Shown here: positions 1 to 11,902 of the stretch, one piece after another
How the letters are laid out: each line of letters opens with the position of its first letter
Numbering within the stretch: position 1 is the stretch's first letter
Origin: Ashinkailepas kermadecensis
Taxonomy: Eukaryota > Arthropoda > Thecostraca > Neolepadidae
Assembly: GCA_034440615.1 (NCBI GenBank)
Contig: JAOTOM010004870.1
Location: forward strand, 62,001-126,000
Direction: 5' to 3'
Length of the DNA stretch: 64,000 nucleotides
Program-made: the position numbers and the translations under genes
The notes under the pieces: generated by a model
What the model saw: only the letters and a program-made list of their open reading frames with translations
What the model was told of the DNA's origin: nothing
Databases searched by the model: none

Positions 1-848
1 CAGTCGATGTTAGGTGTTGTGCGAGTTCCCCTGTGATAAACGTCACCACACCCTCCGGCGTCAGCTTTCGTGTCCCGAACCGTTCACCCTTGTTGGTACA
101 TATATCGTGCCCTACATGCCGCACAATCTTCCAGTGTGGGTTTTCATGTGTCTAACTAAGGTAGCCGTCTCGGGAAACGCCTTTCCTCATACCTCACACC
201 AGTGAGGTCTCCTTCCAGAGCAGATCCCCATGTGGTAATCCAAATTCCCTTTGGTAGTGAACGTGTTGCCTCACGTCTCACAGCTATGCGGCTTTTCCCG
301 GCGTAGATTATCATGTGACGAACCAAGCTGGCCTTAATAGAGTGCATTTTGCCGCACGTGTCGCACCTGCAAGGCCGCCCTCAGGTGTGGGTTCTCATGT
401 GTCTAACTAAGTGTGCCTTGAAAATAAACGACCTGTCACATGTCCTTCATGTGCCAGGTCGCTCTCCGGTGTGCATTCTCATATGACCAACTAACTTGAC
501 TTTAACAGCAAACGACCTGTCGCACGTCCCACATTTGTAAGGTCGCTCCCCCTTGTGGGCTCTTGTGTTGATAACTAAGTTCCTCTTGGCAGTAAACGAC
601 CTGCCACATATCTCACATTTGTAAGGTCGCTCCCCTGTGTGGGATCTGATGTGTGTAACCAAATGAATTTTGGCAGGAAACGACCTGCCACACGTCTCAC
701 AGCTGTACGGCTTTTCTCCGGTGTGGATTCTCATGTGATGAGCCAAGCTGGCCTGAACACTATACGTTTTGCCGCACGTGTCATACCTGTAAGGTCGCTC
801 TCCAGTGTGGGTTCGCATGTGATTAACTAAGTGTGCTTTAACAGCTTG
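1..848 (-). pseudogene. Decayed C2H2 zinc-finger array
   Basis: Read on the minus strand, 447-818 encodes about four tandem Kruppel-type fingers joined by TGE(R/K)PY linkers, the hallmark of a DNA-binding C2H2 array acting in the nucleus. The array is broken. One finger has Tyr in place of its first Cys (RYDTC), another has Asn for its first His (INTRAH), and the frame stops after a linker near 450. Further finger remnants continue to position 1 with in-frame stops, for example a TGA where the second Cys of a finger should be (CET-stop-G, about 265). Upstream homology fades after a partial finger near 845, so no start or N-terminal domain is visible. The C2H2 identity is certain. Calling it a pseudogene rests on several independent lesions. 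The array may continue beyond the left edge of the window. Confidence 0.85.
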
Positions 849-1963
849 TCAGACCATTTCCGTATCGGCACCACGAGGCAGTGTGTCTACTGTTCAAGTA
901 AACTCTCTGGAAGGACGAGGCGGTAAGTCAGACACAGGATCCGTACCGCCAGTTGAGTCGACACGGGCGTCCGGCGTACCGTGAACACAACCCTCGTGGC
1001 CACTGGCATTGCTCGACAACCAGTCAGGGAGTGCCACGGCTCTGAGCAAAAGATCGGGTGTTGCATTATGCTTCCTGGTTCGGAGTGTAAAATTCCTTGG
1101 TCAAATATGCAATTATTTAATGGCCATGTCAAATATTTAATGGTCAAATATGCAAAACTAATGTCATCAAAAACGAAAAAAATCACAAATTCCTCTGGTG
1201 TGTTCTGTTTTCTCCCTAATGATAAGCAAACGCGGAATGTTTCTTTAAAATATCTTTATCCGTTAAAGCGTGACGACTGGTTAAACTTTTCTTGAGGTGA
1301 CCTAACTTGACCTTGACTAATTCGTTGACCATAGATGACCTGCACTCAAAATGTTCAACGACATGCCAATATTGATGTCGGAAAAGGTACGCCAAATTTT
1401 ACCGCGCTGCAAAGCGCCGATCTTTCACTGTCCGCGGAAAACCTTACGGGGGCGCACATCTCCCCCCCCCCGAGACGGGACGGGTTAAACCCCATTTCTT
1501 CGAAGCGCAATCGCTAAATTACTGCAAAAGCGGGTAATAAGATAAACAGCTTGATCTACTACGGCATAGCTTTGTTGAGCCTGAATCTGTAGAAGGGAAA
1601 TTTCACCCTCTAATATCTCGCAATCTACTGGTCTAATTAACATTTTTGGGTGTCAAAATGTCAACTTTTGAAATGGCAAGATAGGGAGAAAACATAAATA
1701 GGGGAAAAGTATCAAAACAATTTGGCATTGAGTTGGTGCTTTACATTAATAAAGTCGCAATCAAGTTGCGCGTGGCTGATCGAATACTGATCCAACGGTA
1801 CACTCGTCCACGTACCTTCTTCGTTCGTTTTGAGGTCCCTGATTTTGGGATGACTGCCAACGATAACGATACAAAACACCTGTACTGATCAAGCGCCATT
1901 GTCCAATAGACGCCACCATAGGTAATCCTCTTACCTGGAATTGGGGTAGGGGACGCTCGTGTA
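849..1963. other. No recognisable gene
   Basis: Short open frames here show no family motif on either strand. A TGACCT direct repeat with 4-bp spacing sits at 1298-1313, and a C-run lies at about 1461-1470 next to GACGGGTTAA. This may be mobile-element debris. Confidence 0.4.
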
Positions 1964-2305
1964 TCACGATCCGCAATGGTAATGGTACAGGTAATGGTAA
2001 TGGTAATGGTACAGGTAATGGTAATGGTAATGGTACAGGTAATGGTAATGGTAATGGTACCGCAATGGTAATGGTATCCGCAATGGTAATGGTACCGCAA
2101 TGGTAATGGTATCCGCAATGGTATGGTTGGTAATGGTACAGGTAATGGTAATGGTAATGGTATCGCAATGGTAATGGTACCGCAATGGTAATGGTACAGG
2201 TAATGGTAATGGTAATGGTATCGCAATGGTAATGGTACAGGTAATGGTAATGGTAATGGTACAGGTAATGGTAATGGTAATGGTAATGGTATCCGCAATG
2301 GTCAG
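1964..2305. repeat. GGTAAT hexanucleotide array
   Basis: The unit GGTAAT is repeated with interspersed GGTACA, GGTACC and GGTATC variants. Because the unit is six bases long, several frames stay open on the minus strand as long Thr/Ile/Tyr/His or Pro/Leu runs. These are artefacts of the repeat, not proteins. Confidence 0.9.
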
Positions 2306-2423
2306 TATAGGCGTGATAGTGGTGGTGGATTGGTGTTTAGGGGCGCGTCGACTGCAAAGGTCATTTTGCGCCCATATCTGTGTTGATAGCTAATCTACTA
2401 TGCTCCTATTACTATTACTAACA

Positions 2424-2975
2424 GTACAGTCAGTAGTTAATAGTCTTCAGGAGCGGCGATATACAACATCAAAATGGGCTTGTTGAAGGAAAGTAAAAAT
2501 GTCTCCAGACGATACAAACCCAGAGTCATTGTTTAGTAGCATTCGTAAAGTGTCGATGTTTACCCGTCCTAAAATCTGGCGTCGGAGAGGGTCCAGCAGT
2601 ACACAATCTACTAAAACATGATATACGGTAAGCGGGTCCGAACAGCGTGGGCATAAAGATTGGTCATCACCGGCCAGCATATAGCTGTGTGTCGCGAATG
2701 TATGACCAATCCTCAATCGGCAGAGCGTTACTTCCTCCCATCGCGTGGTCCGGTGTGAGGACTGCCACATTCCTAGTACCGGCTTTATAACCCTCAGCTT
2801 TCTAGGTTTGGAATTCCAGGTTCGTTGCCATTCGGACCGTTTATGTGATAATATGGAAGGGTATATATCACTTGGATGAAGACGTAGACGAACTTCACGG
2901 CCATTGTTCATGGCGTGCTTTGCGGCTAAATCTGCAGCTTCAGTACAAGCATGATACGCTTCAACGAGATACTGA
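2424..2975 (-). pseudogene. I-type LINE, 3' end of ORF2
   Basis: The minus-strand frame carries an RNase H tail (about 2880-2975, EAADLAAKHA) followed by the C-terminal stretch CRLRIGHTFATHSYML and a zinc-knuckle-like CPRCSDPLTVYHVLVDC. The same combination ends the larger LINE at 21.2-24.3 kb, so both belong to RNase H-bearing non-LTR retrotransposons of the I group. The reverse transcriptase and endonuclease are missing, so this is a 5'-truncated, inactive copy. The frame ends at a stop near 2447, and a TAA-containing stretch follows. Confidence 0.75.
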
Positions 2976-5029
2976 CATAATAATATTTAAAAACTTCATA
3001 AAAACTCATCAAGAAGCAGGATGTCGATACTTCTTTGGGAGGGATGTCGATTCAGTGTTCAGAATGTGGTATATTTCACCTTATTTCGCGAATAATTTAT
3101 CACTGGCACTCAAGCATACTGAAAGGCGCCTTTTCGTCTCAAAGGAACATCCATTCCTCTGAAAAAGTGTTTCGTCTTTCGCGTCTTTCACTGACAAAAA
3201 TACGTCAAGAATATGTATGAATGACCTGAATACTTCTTTCCCCCTGGATCCGCCATTGGAAAAATGTCTCGCAACGCCACTGCTTGTGATACACTATTAC
3301 CGTTTGTCCTGCAACACCCTCCAGATTTTCCGACAGGAACGTAGTTGATACGCATGGAGAAAACCGGTCACTTGTCAATTTTGTCATCCGCCTGAATCCG
3401 CCTCCGACTTAACTATGCTCCGGATAGGCATTCCAGTAGGGAAGCAGGGTTGTATGAGCAGTTCAAGTCCAAATTGTAATGACCCAAATGGCAAAAGAGT
3501 GAAAATATCAAATGCATGTGCTGTTCGTAAGTTTTCCGAACCATCCGTCAGAGATGCCTCCAAATATTTTGTCCTGGGGCCGCCTCTGATATGGCCATGT
3601 AATTAATACATTGGAACCATGTATACAGGAGCAAGTTTCGAACAGTCACAGAGTTTCACGTTCCTGTCAGAAAGGGATCGGGAACAGCAGGCGAAAAATC
3701 GCATGGGGCGAGATCCGCCTTCGCTCCCCAGAATACGGTTCAGAGCGTCAAAACAGCTACGCAAATGCTGATTTCCCAGCTCTATCCCAAGCACACCACC
3801 GTTGCTACGCAACCGGCTAACGAGTCGCATTCCTGATGGAACTGCTGCTGCTTGGCAACCAATCAGACATTTCCCTCCTGAGTACAGTTATGTTGACAGC
3901 AGCCCACCATCGTACAACACAATGTTATCGAACACTACCGACATGCAGATTCTTGATCCATGCAGGACACGGCCAGAATGCACGAACACTGCACGAGGAA
4001 CGTATTTTTATTTGCATCCTTCGTTTTAGTTAAGTAACATATATAAGTGTATTGGACTTACAGTGAACAGTAGTGACAGCTAGACGGCCAGTGATCCAGC
4101 ACAACACTACTGACGAGCCTACCGTTGCTGACGAACCTGTCTGGTGAGACATCGCGTCTCGCCAGACACGCATGCCAGGACTCACCGAGTATGGTTCTCA
4201 GCTGTTGTTCCAGTGTGGCCAAAGTACGTGCGCTTCTGAAAACGAGCACATCTCTTTTGGTCACGGTCACAATACATAGAGGCGGTTTGTAGTGCATAGC
4301 TAGCGAGGGAGCAGGGTCGGAGCAAGTGTGTTCCTGGATTTGTATTATCCAAAACATTACCCTCTCCAGAAATGTGTCTCATTATATTTTAAATATTTGC
4401 AGGTTAAATGATGTCACATGACGATGAATTGCACTGCCATAAAATGCTCAAGACTAATTGGACAGTGCATATTGAGATAATCACGTCACAAGCTGGAATA
4501 AAAATATCATCTTCGTATTCGATTAGACAAATGTCCATACGCAGGATTGCCAATCCTTCCTCCCCTCCCAAATCCGCTCCAAATCCAAGATTACAAGAAA
4601 AGATTCACCCACTTACAGGTCGGCTACATTGGCGTACCGAAGGAGGACAGGGGGGGCAAAGGAGGCATGAGTGAAGGAATTAATCGCAAACGTTGGATAA
4701 TTCGACGTCTGAGCCAAATTACATTTGTTTTTGTTTTTGTTTCGAATTTGCGGTAACCGAGCCGTCCTTCGATTTCTGAATTCCTCAAGCAAAAGCCAGG
4801 TATTTACCACGAGATGTTTTGCACAAAGGCCGGTCGAGGGGCAAGAAACGGGGAACTTCACAGCGTTTACGCCACGGCCTTTAGGTAATAATGATAGTTT
4901 CTATGCGCTCCTCCTCATTGCAGTGCTTCTATGTTTCGAGTTGCAAGCGCTCAATCCCTGGTCAGGTGGCCTGCACAGCCACTTACCTACTGAGGGTGGG
5001 AGGGACAGTTCAGACACACAAGAAACAAG
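2976..5029. other. Unassigned; transposon-end debris
   Basis: No coding family is recognised. GGATCCGCC or GGCCGCC motifs next to C/G runs (about 3243, 3390 and 3580), and a G-run with GGCAAAGG near 4649, resemble ends of non-autonomous DNA elements. The open frames have no domain signature. Confidence 0.35.
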
Positions 5030-5269
5030 GGCGTCGCCACCGGGGGGGGGCAGAGGGGGCAGTCGCCCCCCCTGCCGTGAGACTGGGAGGGCGCCGCCAC
5101 CCCTGGAATTTGAGGAGGCCCCTATCCGGAAATGCACAGGAAAATAGTGAGCAAGGAGGCCGACGAGACATGAGAGGAGGCCTCCAAGACGTGAGAGGAG
5201 GCCCCTAATTTGAAGAAGGAGTCACCTAGGAGAGGACAGGAGGCCCCAGAAATCAAGATAGTGCCAACA

Positions 5270-5700
5270 ATTGGCACGGAGGCCCCATGAATGCAAAGGA
5301 GGCCCCCATTATTTCAAAGGAGGCCTCCAGAATTGCAAAGGAGGCCCCCAGGATTGAAAAGGAGGCCCCCAGGATTGAAAAGGAGGCGCCCAGGATTGCA
5401 AAGGAGGCTCCCAGGATTGCAAAGGAGGCCCCAGGATTGTAAAGGAGACCACCAGGATTGCAAAGGAGACCACCAGTATTGCAAAGGAGGCCCCAAGGAT
5501 TGCAATGAAGGCCTCCAGGATTACAAAGGATTGAAAAGGAGGCCCACATGATTGCAAAGGAGGCCCCCAGGAATGCAAAGGAGGCCCCTGGGATTGCAAA
5601 GGAGGCCTTCATGATTGCGAAGGAGGCCCACAGGATTGCAAAGGAGGCCCCCAGGATTGCAAAGGAGGCCCCCCAGGATTGCAAAGGAGGCCCAATACGG
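5270..5700. repeat. 21-bp minisatellite (GGATTGCAAAGGAGGCCCCCA)
   Basis: About twenty copies of a 21-bp unit built on GGATTGCAAAGGAGGCCCC. A length divisible by three keeps frames open on both strands (for example a GASFAIL-type heptapeptide repeat on the minus strand); these should not be called genes. Copy-to-copy variation is mostly single substitutions and 1-bp length changes in the C-run. Confidence 0.92.
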
Positions 5701-6660
5701 GAAGGGAGACCTCAGAAAATGAGAGGAGGCCCAAAGACGGAAGAGAAAGCCAGTGGATATGAGATGAGGTTTCGGAGACGCAAAAGCAGTCCCCAAAACG
5801 GGTAGGTTCCACCAAGATAGAAAAGGATGATCCATAAAAATGTCAGGAAGCACCTAATTCGGAAGAGGACGATATAAGATTGGAAATAAGACCCTATGAT
5901 GAACGAGGAAGCCCCTAAAATAGGAGATAAGGGCAATTAGATAGAAGGGATGGCTCCCAGGCGAGAAAGAAGGCTTCAAGACGGGTAAGAAGGTCCCCAG
6001 GAAATGACAAGGTAACTGAGATAGGAAAGGTTGCTCGTAATTTGGAAGAGGAGGCACCTGAGATAGAACAGGAGTCCACCAGGAGATAAGAGGCCACCCC
6101 TAAGATGGGCAAAGATAGAATCAAAACGCAGAACAGGAGGCCCCGAAGACGTGAGAGGATGCCCCTAATTTGAAAAAGCAAGCCTCTAGAAGAGAAAAGG
6201 AGCCCCTTGCTGGACTCGAGAGGAGTCCCTCGAGATGGAGTAGGAGGTCTCCAGGGCCGAATGAGGCCCCGACGACCGGAAGGAATTCCCAGGAAATGAG
6301 AGAAGACCCTTAAGATGGGAGTGGTAGGTAGCAGGTATGGAAGGAGGCGAGGTTTCCAAAATTGAAAATCCCCTCAGGACCGGTAAGCTTTGCGAGGACA
6401 AGGGAGGAGACCCACGAGGCGTGGCAGGAGGCCCCTAATTTGGCAGAGGACGCCCCTGGAACATGAGAGGAAGCCCCATGCCATGTTCAAGGGGCCCTAG
6501 GATGTGGGAGGAGGCCCTCCAAAACGGGAGAGGAGGACCATTGAATATGGAGGAGGGTAGGACGCACGAGAAGATGTCCAAAACCGGTAAAGAGGCTCCA
6601 GGAAATAGGACGAGACCCCTAAGACGCGAGAGGAGAGGTCTATATGAGTCGAGAGGTCTA
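5701..6660. repeat. Degenerate GGAGGCCCC array
   Basis: Continuation of the preceding array with units of roughly 25-35 bp, each retaining an AGGAGGCCCC-like core and an AAGA/GAGA-rich spacer. Divergence is much higher than in the 21-bp core, as expected for the ageing edge of an expanding array. Confidence 0.75.
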
Positions 6661-6689
6661 TAATTTGCAAGAAGCCCCTGAAATGGCAG

Positions 6690-8335
6690 GAGTCGTGCCG
6701 GGGTACTTGAAAATCACGATATGGGCCCTAAAAGATCCGGCCGGGGCCCATGAAAATCACGCTGAGCCTAGGGGTACCACAAATTCACGCCAGGATCATG
6801 AAAATCACGCTAGGGGCGCGATACCGTTCCCTAACAGTATCATTGGGACACAAATGAAACCGGGGCAACGAAAAACAATCCAGACATGGATAATCACTCT
6901 GGGCCCCAACAATGACACCAAAAGCATCCAAAACGTATTGGACACCCACAAAGTGTCGAGGTCGCTAAAACTCGCGCTAGGGATCCAAGCAAATGACGTC
7001 GGGACACAAAAGATTACATTTGACTAAAAAAGTGGCCTCGCAGCCCTTGAAAATCTCACTGGGGACCAAAAAGGTCGCGCCTGGACCCCAAAGGTTGCGG
7101 CTGCCCCAGAAATCAATTATCAACCGGAATGTCACTCTGCACCCAAAACAATCGGGTCAAAGTCCCCCCAAAACCCATTGGGCACTGGAAAAAACGTGTC
7201 AGGGTACCGAAAAAATCGCACCTGGAAACCGAAGAATCGTACCAGGACCAAAAAATATCACATAAGGACCTTTAACAAAATAGAACTCGATGTCCAAAAG
7301 TTCACAACGAGACTCGATCGAATCGACCCCAGCACCGGAAAATTAAGAACAGGTCCGGAAAAACATTACACGGAGGGCATATATACTCCGAAAGGTGCCA
7401 TCGGCTGAAAAAAGGCCTTCCGTGGCCTCAGTGACATATCAAAGGGGTAAATGCCCCTCGCTCCTAAGAGGGATATGCTCCCAAGAATCGAGCAGAGGCC
7501 CACAAAAGTCGCGCTGGGGCCACAAAAATTCGCGTCGGTCCACCAGAATTCGCGTAGGGGCCCCAAGTAAATAAGGCGGGCCCCAGAAAACTCGCTCCGA
7601 GGCACGAAAATCTGCAACAGGAACCGCCAAGATCGCGTTGGGGTCACAGCTAAGTACAACGCGCCCCGCAAACTCGAACCGGTCCCACCAAATTTCGCGC
7701 TCGGATCCACAATTCCTATCGGTAGTACCAAAAATTTGGTCTGAGCATCAAAAATTAACGTCGGGGCTGCCAACAATTGGCGTCTAGGGCCCCACATAGG
7801 CACCGTGTGACCCCAAAGTCGCATCGGTATCCGAAAAATATAGCCGGAGCCCTCCAAAATAAGGAGGGATTCCGTAAAAAGTCCGGGTCAGGACAATGTG
7901 GGTCAGAAGCCTCAAATAAACACAGCGGGACCCTAAGAGCACAACGGGGACCGAAAATGCGACTGGTCCTCCAAAGCGCAGTCTCGCAAAAAGCGACAGG
8001 GCCCGAAAACATGCGTTGTAGCTATAACTATATACACCTGGAACTCTAAAAAAAAACAACAACAAAAACACCGGAAGCTCTCAAGGCACACAGGGGCCAT
8101 ACGACCGCACAAGGGCCTGAAAAGAGGCTGAGGCCGCAAAAAGCAACATGGTCCAAAAACAAAAATACCGCGCACTAAGTAAACACATCGAGATCTTTGA
8201 GAGAGCCCCGACAACTAAAATAAATATTCGGTGCGCAAAAAAGCAACAAACCCTAAAACGAGCAGAGATTTCGAAAATGCGTTGGGCCTCTAACAAAAAT
8301 GGATTGGAGCCCTAAAACACATCCGTAGACGAAGG
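6690..8335. repeat. Degenerate 22-25 bp array with CAAAAATCGCGC-like units
   Basis: Units alternate a GGGGCC-type GC core with an AAAA(A/T)TC(G/A)CGC-type stretch, for example around 6745, 7500 and 7560. The period is irregular. There is no coding signature. It is contiguous with the GGAGGCCCC array and probably shares an origin. Confidence 0.65.
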
Positions 8336-10009
8336 AATACGAAACGGATCCAAAGAAGTACACTCAGGCAGGTCTCGGTTCGGTAGCCAACCTGGAAGCA
8401 TGTTTAATAAAAAATATGAGGTGCATCAAAGCTCAGCGGGTATCCGAATTTCTTCACCATAAAATATGGGAAGTAGGGAACTAATGATAGAATTTAATTA
8501 ATCGAATTTTCGCAGCGAACGCCCATACGAAGCATTTTATCACGTCATATATGGCGCAAGTCTATCATGTGGCAGCAATTAGCAAAGCGTAGGAGGCCCA
8601 GCAGAATCCGTAGCATCGCACGAAGTGTGGCGAATGCGCTGAATGCGCAAGATGGGTGTGCACGTGCACTAACGTTGGCGTCGTGGCGATCGGGCACTAT
8701 GAACTGGAATGTCTGAAATTGGGAAATTTTACATTTTAAAGTGATTTGTGTGGGTGTAATTTCAGCAGTGCGAGGTGGCTTATCAAGGGATACCAAAAGA
8801 ATACATTCGAACAGGATGGGGGAGATAGGGTTGAAATCCGATGAATCAGAAACGATAGTGGTAGATTAGGCCCCTCCACAGGATAATTCAGTTGATTAAT
8901 AATTATTTTATTTAAAAAGGTCCCTTTTGACAAAATAGTGGTCGAAATCGGAAGACTTTATTGAGTAGTTGGACCCCCTCCAAATACGTTTCCCCCCCTC
9001 CCCTTGACGCAAATATAGGTGCGTCACTGGTCCCCCAATAATTTTCAGAAACTTACGCCCATGGAGCAAAGCCAACATTGCGGGGGCAAATTCCCCCTCA
9101 TAAGCATACAAAACAACACCGATGCTCCATATTAAATGGGAGGACTGATGTTTTAAAATGTATTTACATCCTACAAAGTTGTCTTCTGTGATTATAGCCT
9201 GCATGATTAGAGCTTCTCAGCTTCAATACCTTCTCAACGACATAGTTTACAAAACGATACAGCACAGCGATAACCATGGGCGTGACGGCGTGGAATTCGA
9301 AGGCTTTGCATTATTTATGCATTGTCATTGTTACATTGTTGCATTGCCACTGATGCATTGTTGTTCAATGCTGGTTCTTGCCGTTAATTTATTCGCGGAG
9401 GATTTATTATTTTAGCTTCTGTGCCAAGTGCCTTGCAGCCAGCACCAAATGTTATAAACATAAATCAACCCTAAGATGACGATCAGAAAACCAATGAAAT
9501 CCACTTCTCGTTGTCACCTTCGCGAAATTGTTGTCCTAGGACTGAGAAATGATCGTTTAAGCTTGTTTATGAGATCAAGCTGGTGGGAATGACTAACAGT
9601 AGTGATGAACCCAGCTATATTCAGTTAAACTTGGTGGACATAGAAGTGGGCTGATCAATGGGAGATATCTTTAAGATATGCTTAGCACGAGCGCCACCAG
9701 CTCGCTATAATCTAGAGGCCAGCGAGAAGATTCTTCTCGTTGATAAATCATAAAGATATTGGTTTGTTTTGGCACTGACGTATTTATCCACATTTACTTA
9801 TTTATTTAGTTATATTTATTTATTTAGTATATTTATTACTTATTTATTTATATTTATTTATTTATATTTATTGGGTATGGCTCAGTTCTCAGCGGAAAAA
9901 AATGATTCTTGCTATTGCGTTTTGCGTATATGATGCACCATGCCAAGAACAAACAAGACATCAATATGAAATCATGTTCCAATTCGGGAACCATACGAAG
10001 AGCCTAAAA
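8336..10009. other. Non-repetitive spacer, AT-rich at 9780-9870
   Basis: Nothing coding is recognised. A C-run next to a GACGCAAATATAGGTGCGTC palindrome (about 9006-9025) may be a small element end. 9785-9870 is a TATTTATTTA-rich simple repeat. Confidence 0.4.
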
Positions 10010-10110
10010 AGCAATAGGAGGCCCTAACACAGTGGAGGCCCCCTTTCGGGGAGCAGGAGGCCCCCTATCAACATTGCCCCCCCTGGAAGAATTTCGTGGC
10101 GACGCCACTG

Positions 10111-10968
10111 ACAAGAATGTAGCACGACGGCTGGTATAAAAGTTGGTATTGAAGCTTTTCTACATCGGAGCTTGAAATCGCTTTCACCACGCGCAAATTC
10201 CCAGTGGTCGACTAATTTTAGTTAGGATGTCGAAGGAAAGCTGGTGTATGCGCTCCAATCCTGGCGAGCAGAACTAGGAAGACACACACAGAGGCTCAGG
10301 CAGTACAACGCTGGCCGCCGATTTACTCCCAGTGATGCCTGGACAGCTATTTGGAACACCAGACCCCCATAAGGGGAAATGGGAGTACGTTTCCCAACCA
10401 CACACACAGCATTGGTGCGGTTAAAACGCGATCTGACATCTTCTTTGCAGGGCCCGTGCGGCTCCCACAATTGATGAATGCCAAAAGAGCAGAACTGGAA
10501 AGTCGAACAGCCGCCACAAAGCTTCCACGTCCGTGGTCGGTATAGCGCATCAAAAAGAACCCTGGATCAAAGAAATCTACTTACTTGAATGCTTCCTCAG
10601 GTGTGAAGCCAGGGAAGTCATGCGGCGGAGATGGCGGGCCAATGGAGGCGAAGTCATCCATCGGCCCGCCCACAGGCGCCAGCGGATCGGTTGCCACGGC
10701 CACAGAGGCCGGTCCATCCTGTGTAAAGAAGCGTTGTCGGGACCATACAGAGTGGTCACAGTCATCAAGGTATCGGTCGAAGCCTACAAACGGCACTTAA
10801 TCGCATTTGAATTCTTAGTTTAATCGCATCCGCAGTCTTCACTGCATACTGAACCGCAGCCAAGCTGGCAGTTCGCAGGTGCCTGTCAACTTACACCAAT
10901 ATGGCCAAACATAGGACGTGTGAAGTTTGGTCGCGACTGAAGAATGTTGAACCGGGCCGCATCGCACC
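10111..10968. other. No recognisable gene
   Basis: Overlapping open frames on both strands at 10540-10820 show no domain motif and no splice-site context that I can defend. Nothing is assigned. Confidence 0.4.
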
Positions 10969-11902
10969 TTAACACGCGCACTGGAGGGGGGGGGGGGGCG
11001 AAATCCGCCCACCCCTCCGGTTTTTCGTAAAAACTGCAGATTTTACCGGTTGATATACGCGATTTTCTGCGTATCTGCTTAGAAATGACCGGCACGTCGT
11101 TTAAAGCAAGAAAATGGAAATCGGCCGAAAATTTTCAAGTTAGGGGCCGCTAAAGTAAAAAAAAATTATAGCGCCAGACCACAAAAATCGGCGCTGATGC
11201 GCTTCCCGTATATTCGCAAAAGGGAAGTGTCTTGGCAACACTAGCGACTTGTTTGATGTATATTGATATGCTATATAGTTTCAAGATCATGTTAGGTCAC
11301 CGAGGTCAAGTCAGGTCAAGTTCAGGACAGGTTAGTGGAACCAAACTTGATCAACTGGAATGTTGTCATAAATGCACTACTGTTTGTCATTGTACTGTTT
11401 GTCATTGCGTTTCCATACTTTATTCATGTACTTCACTCCTTTCTTCACGAAGCAGATTGCTCCAAGCTGCCCGACGGAGCAGTCGGGCGGGCGGCCCGGT
11501 TTCGGTAACTGGAACAGGTAACTGACCTGATAAAGTGGTGCTATATAGGTGACCTGAGGTCAAATGTTGGGTCGAGCATCTGCATTGCATCATTAGTAAT
11601 GTCCAAAACATCATTGATGCCCATTTTGGAGCATTTATATACAATCACAGCGATCCATAACGATGCCAAGCCAAGCCACGCAATACCAGAACATTTTGCA
11701 AATTTGACCTCATTTGACCTTGAAGATATTGACCTAAGATCATGAAATTTGTACACGATAGAGTTCACTACCGTACCCATCTACCCTGAGAATTTCGTTC
11801 CTCTAGCTTCACTAGGAGCCGAGCTCTTAGGGGGGGGGGGGGGCGGAATCCGCCCCCCTTCAGTGCGCGTAATTTTCAGGGGCCCTCCAGGGCGCGTGTT
11901 AA
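10969..11902. mobile_element. TTAA-flanked MITE, copy 1 (926 bp)
   Basis: A 926-bp element (10973-11898) sits between two TTAA tetramers. It has inverted ends CACGCGCACTGGAGGG and, reverse-complemented, CACGCGCCCTGGAGGG, each followed by long G/C runs and a GCGGAATCCGCC or GCGAAATCCGCC hairpin. A second copy at 51 kb has the same length and the same TTAA flanks. TTAA target duplication is characteristic of piggyBac-type transposases, so this is most likely a non-autonomous member of that superfamily. No transposase is encoded. Confidence 0.82.
11294..11318 (+). promoter_or_regulatory. AGGTCA direct-repeat cluster in MITE copy 1
   Basis: Three AGGTCA half-sites lie at 11294, 11303 and 11313, giving DR3 then DR4 spacing. 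Further TGACCT pairs at 11705 and 11715 (DR4) lie in the same MITE. AGGTCA is the classical nuclear-receptor half-site. The match is to sequence only; binding is inferred. Confidence 0.4.

Larger units (their letters stand above)
5030..10110. mobile_element. Candidate 5-kb non-autonomous element filled with tandem repeats
   Basis: The block begins with GGCGTCGCCAC (5030-5040) and ends with its reverse complement GTGGCGACGCC (10096-10106). G/C runs lie just inside each end. The repeat vocabulary is also shared: GGAGGCCCC units are found at 5.1-6.6 kb and reappear at 10.01-10.08 kb. The pentamer ACAAG occurs next to both ends (5025-5029 and 10111-10115), which could be a target-site duplication. 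No transposase frame is visible inside. Alternatively these are two unrelated element ends that happen to flank a satellite block. Confidence 0.45.

Noticed and set aside
5253..5684. A 143-residue minus-strand frame of GASFAIL-like repeats and companions in other frames
   Set aside because: They are translations of the 21-bp minisatellite. Frames are open on both strands because the unit length is a multiple of three.
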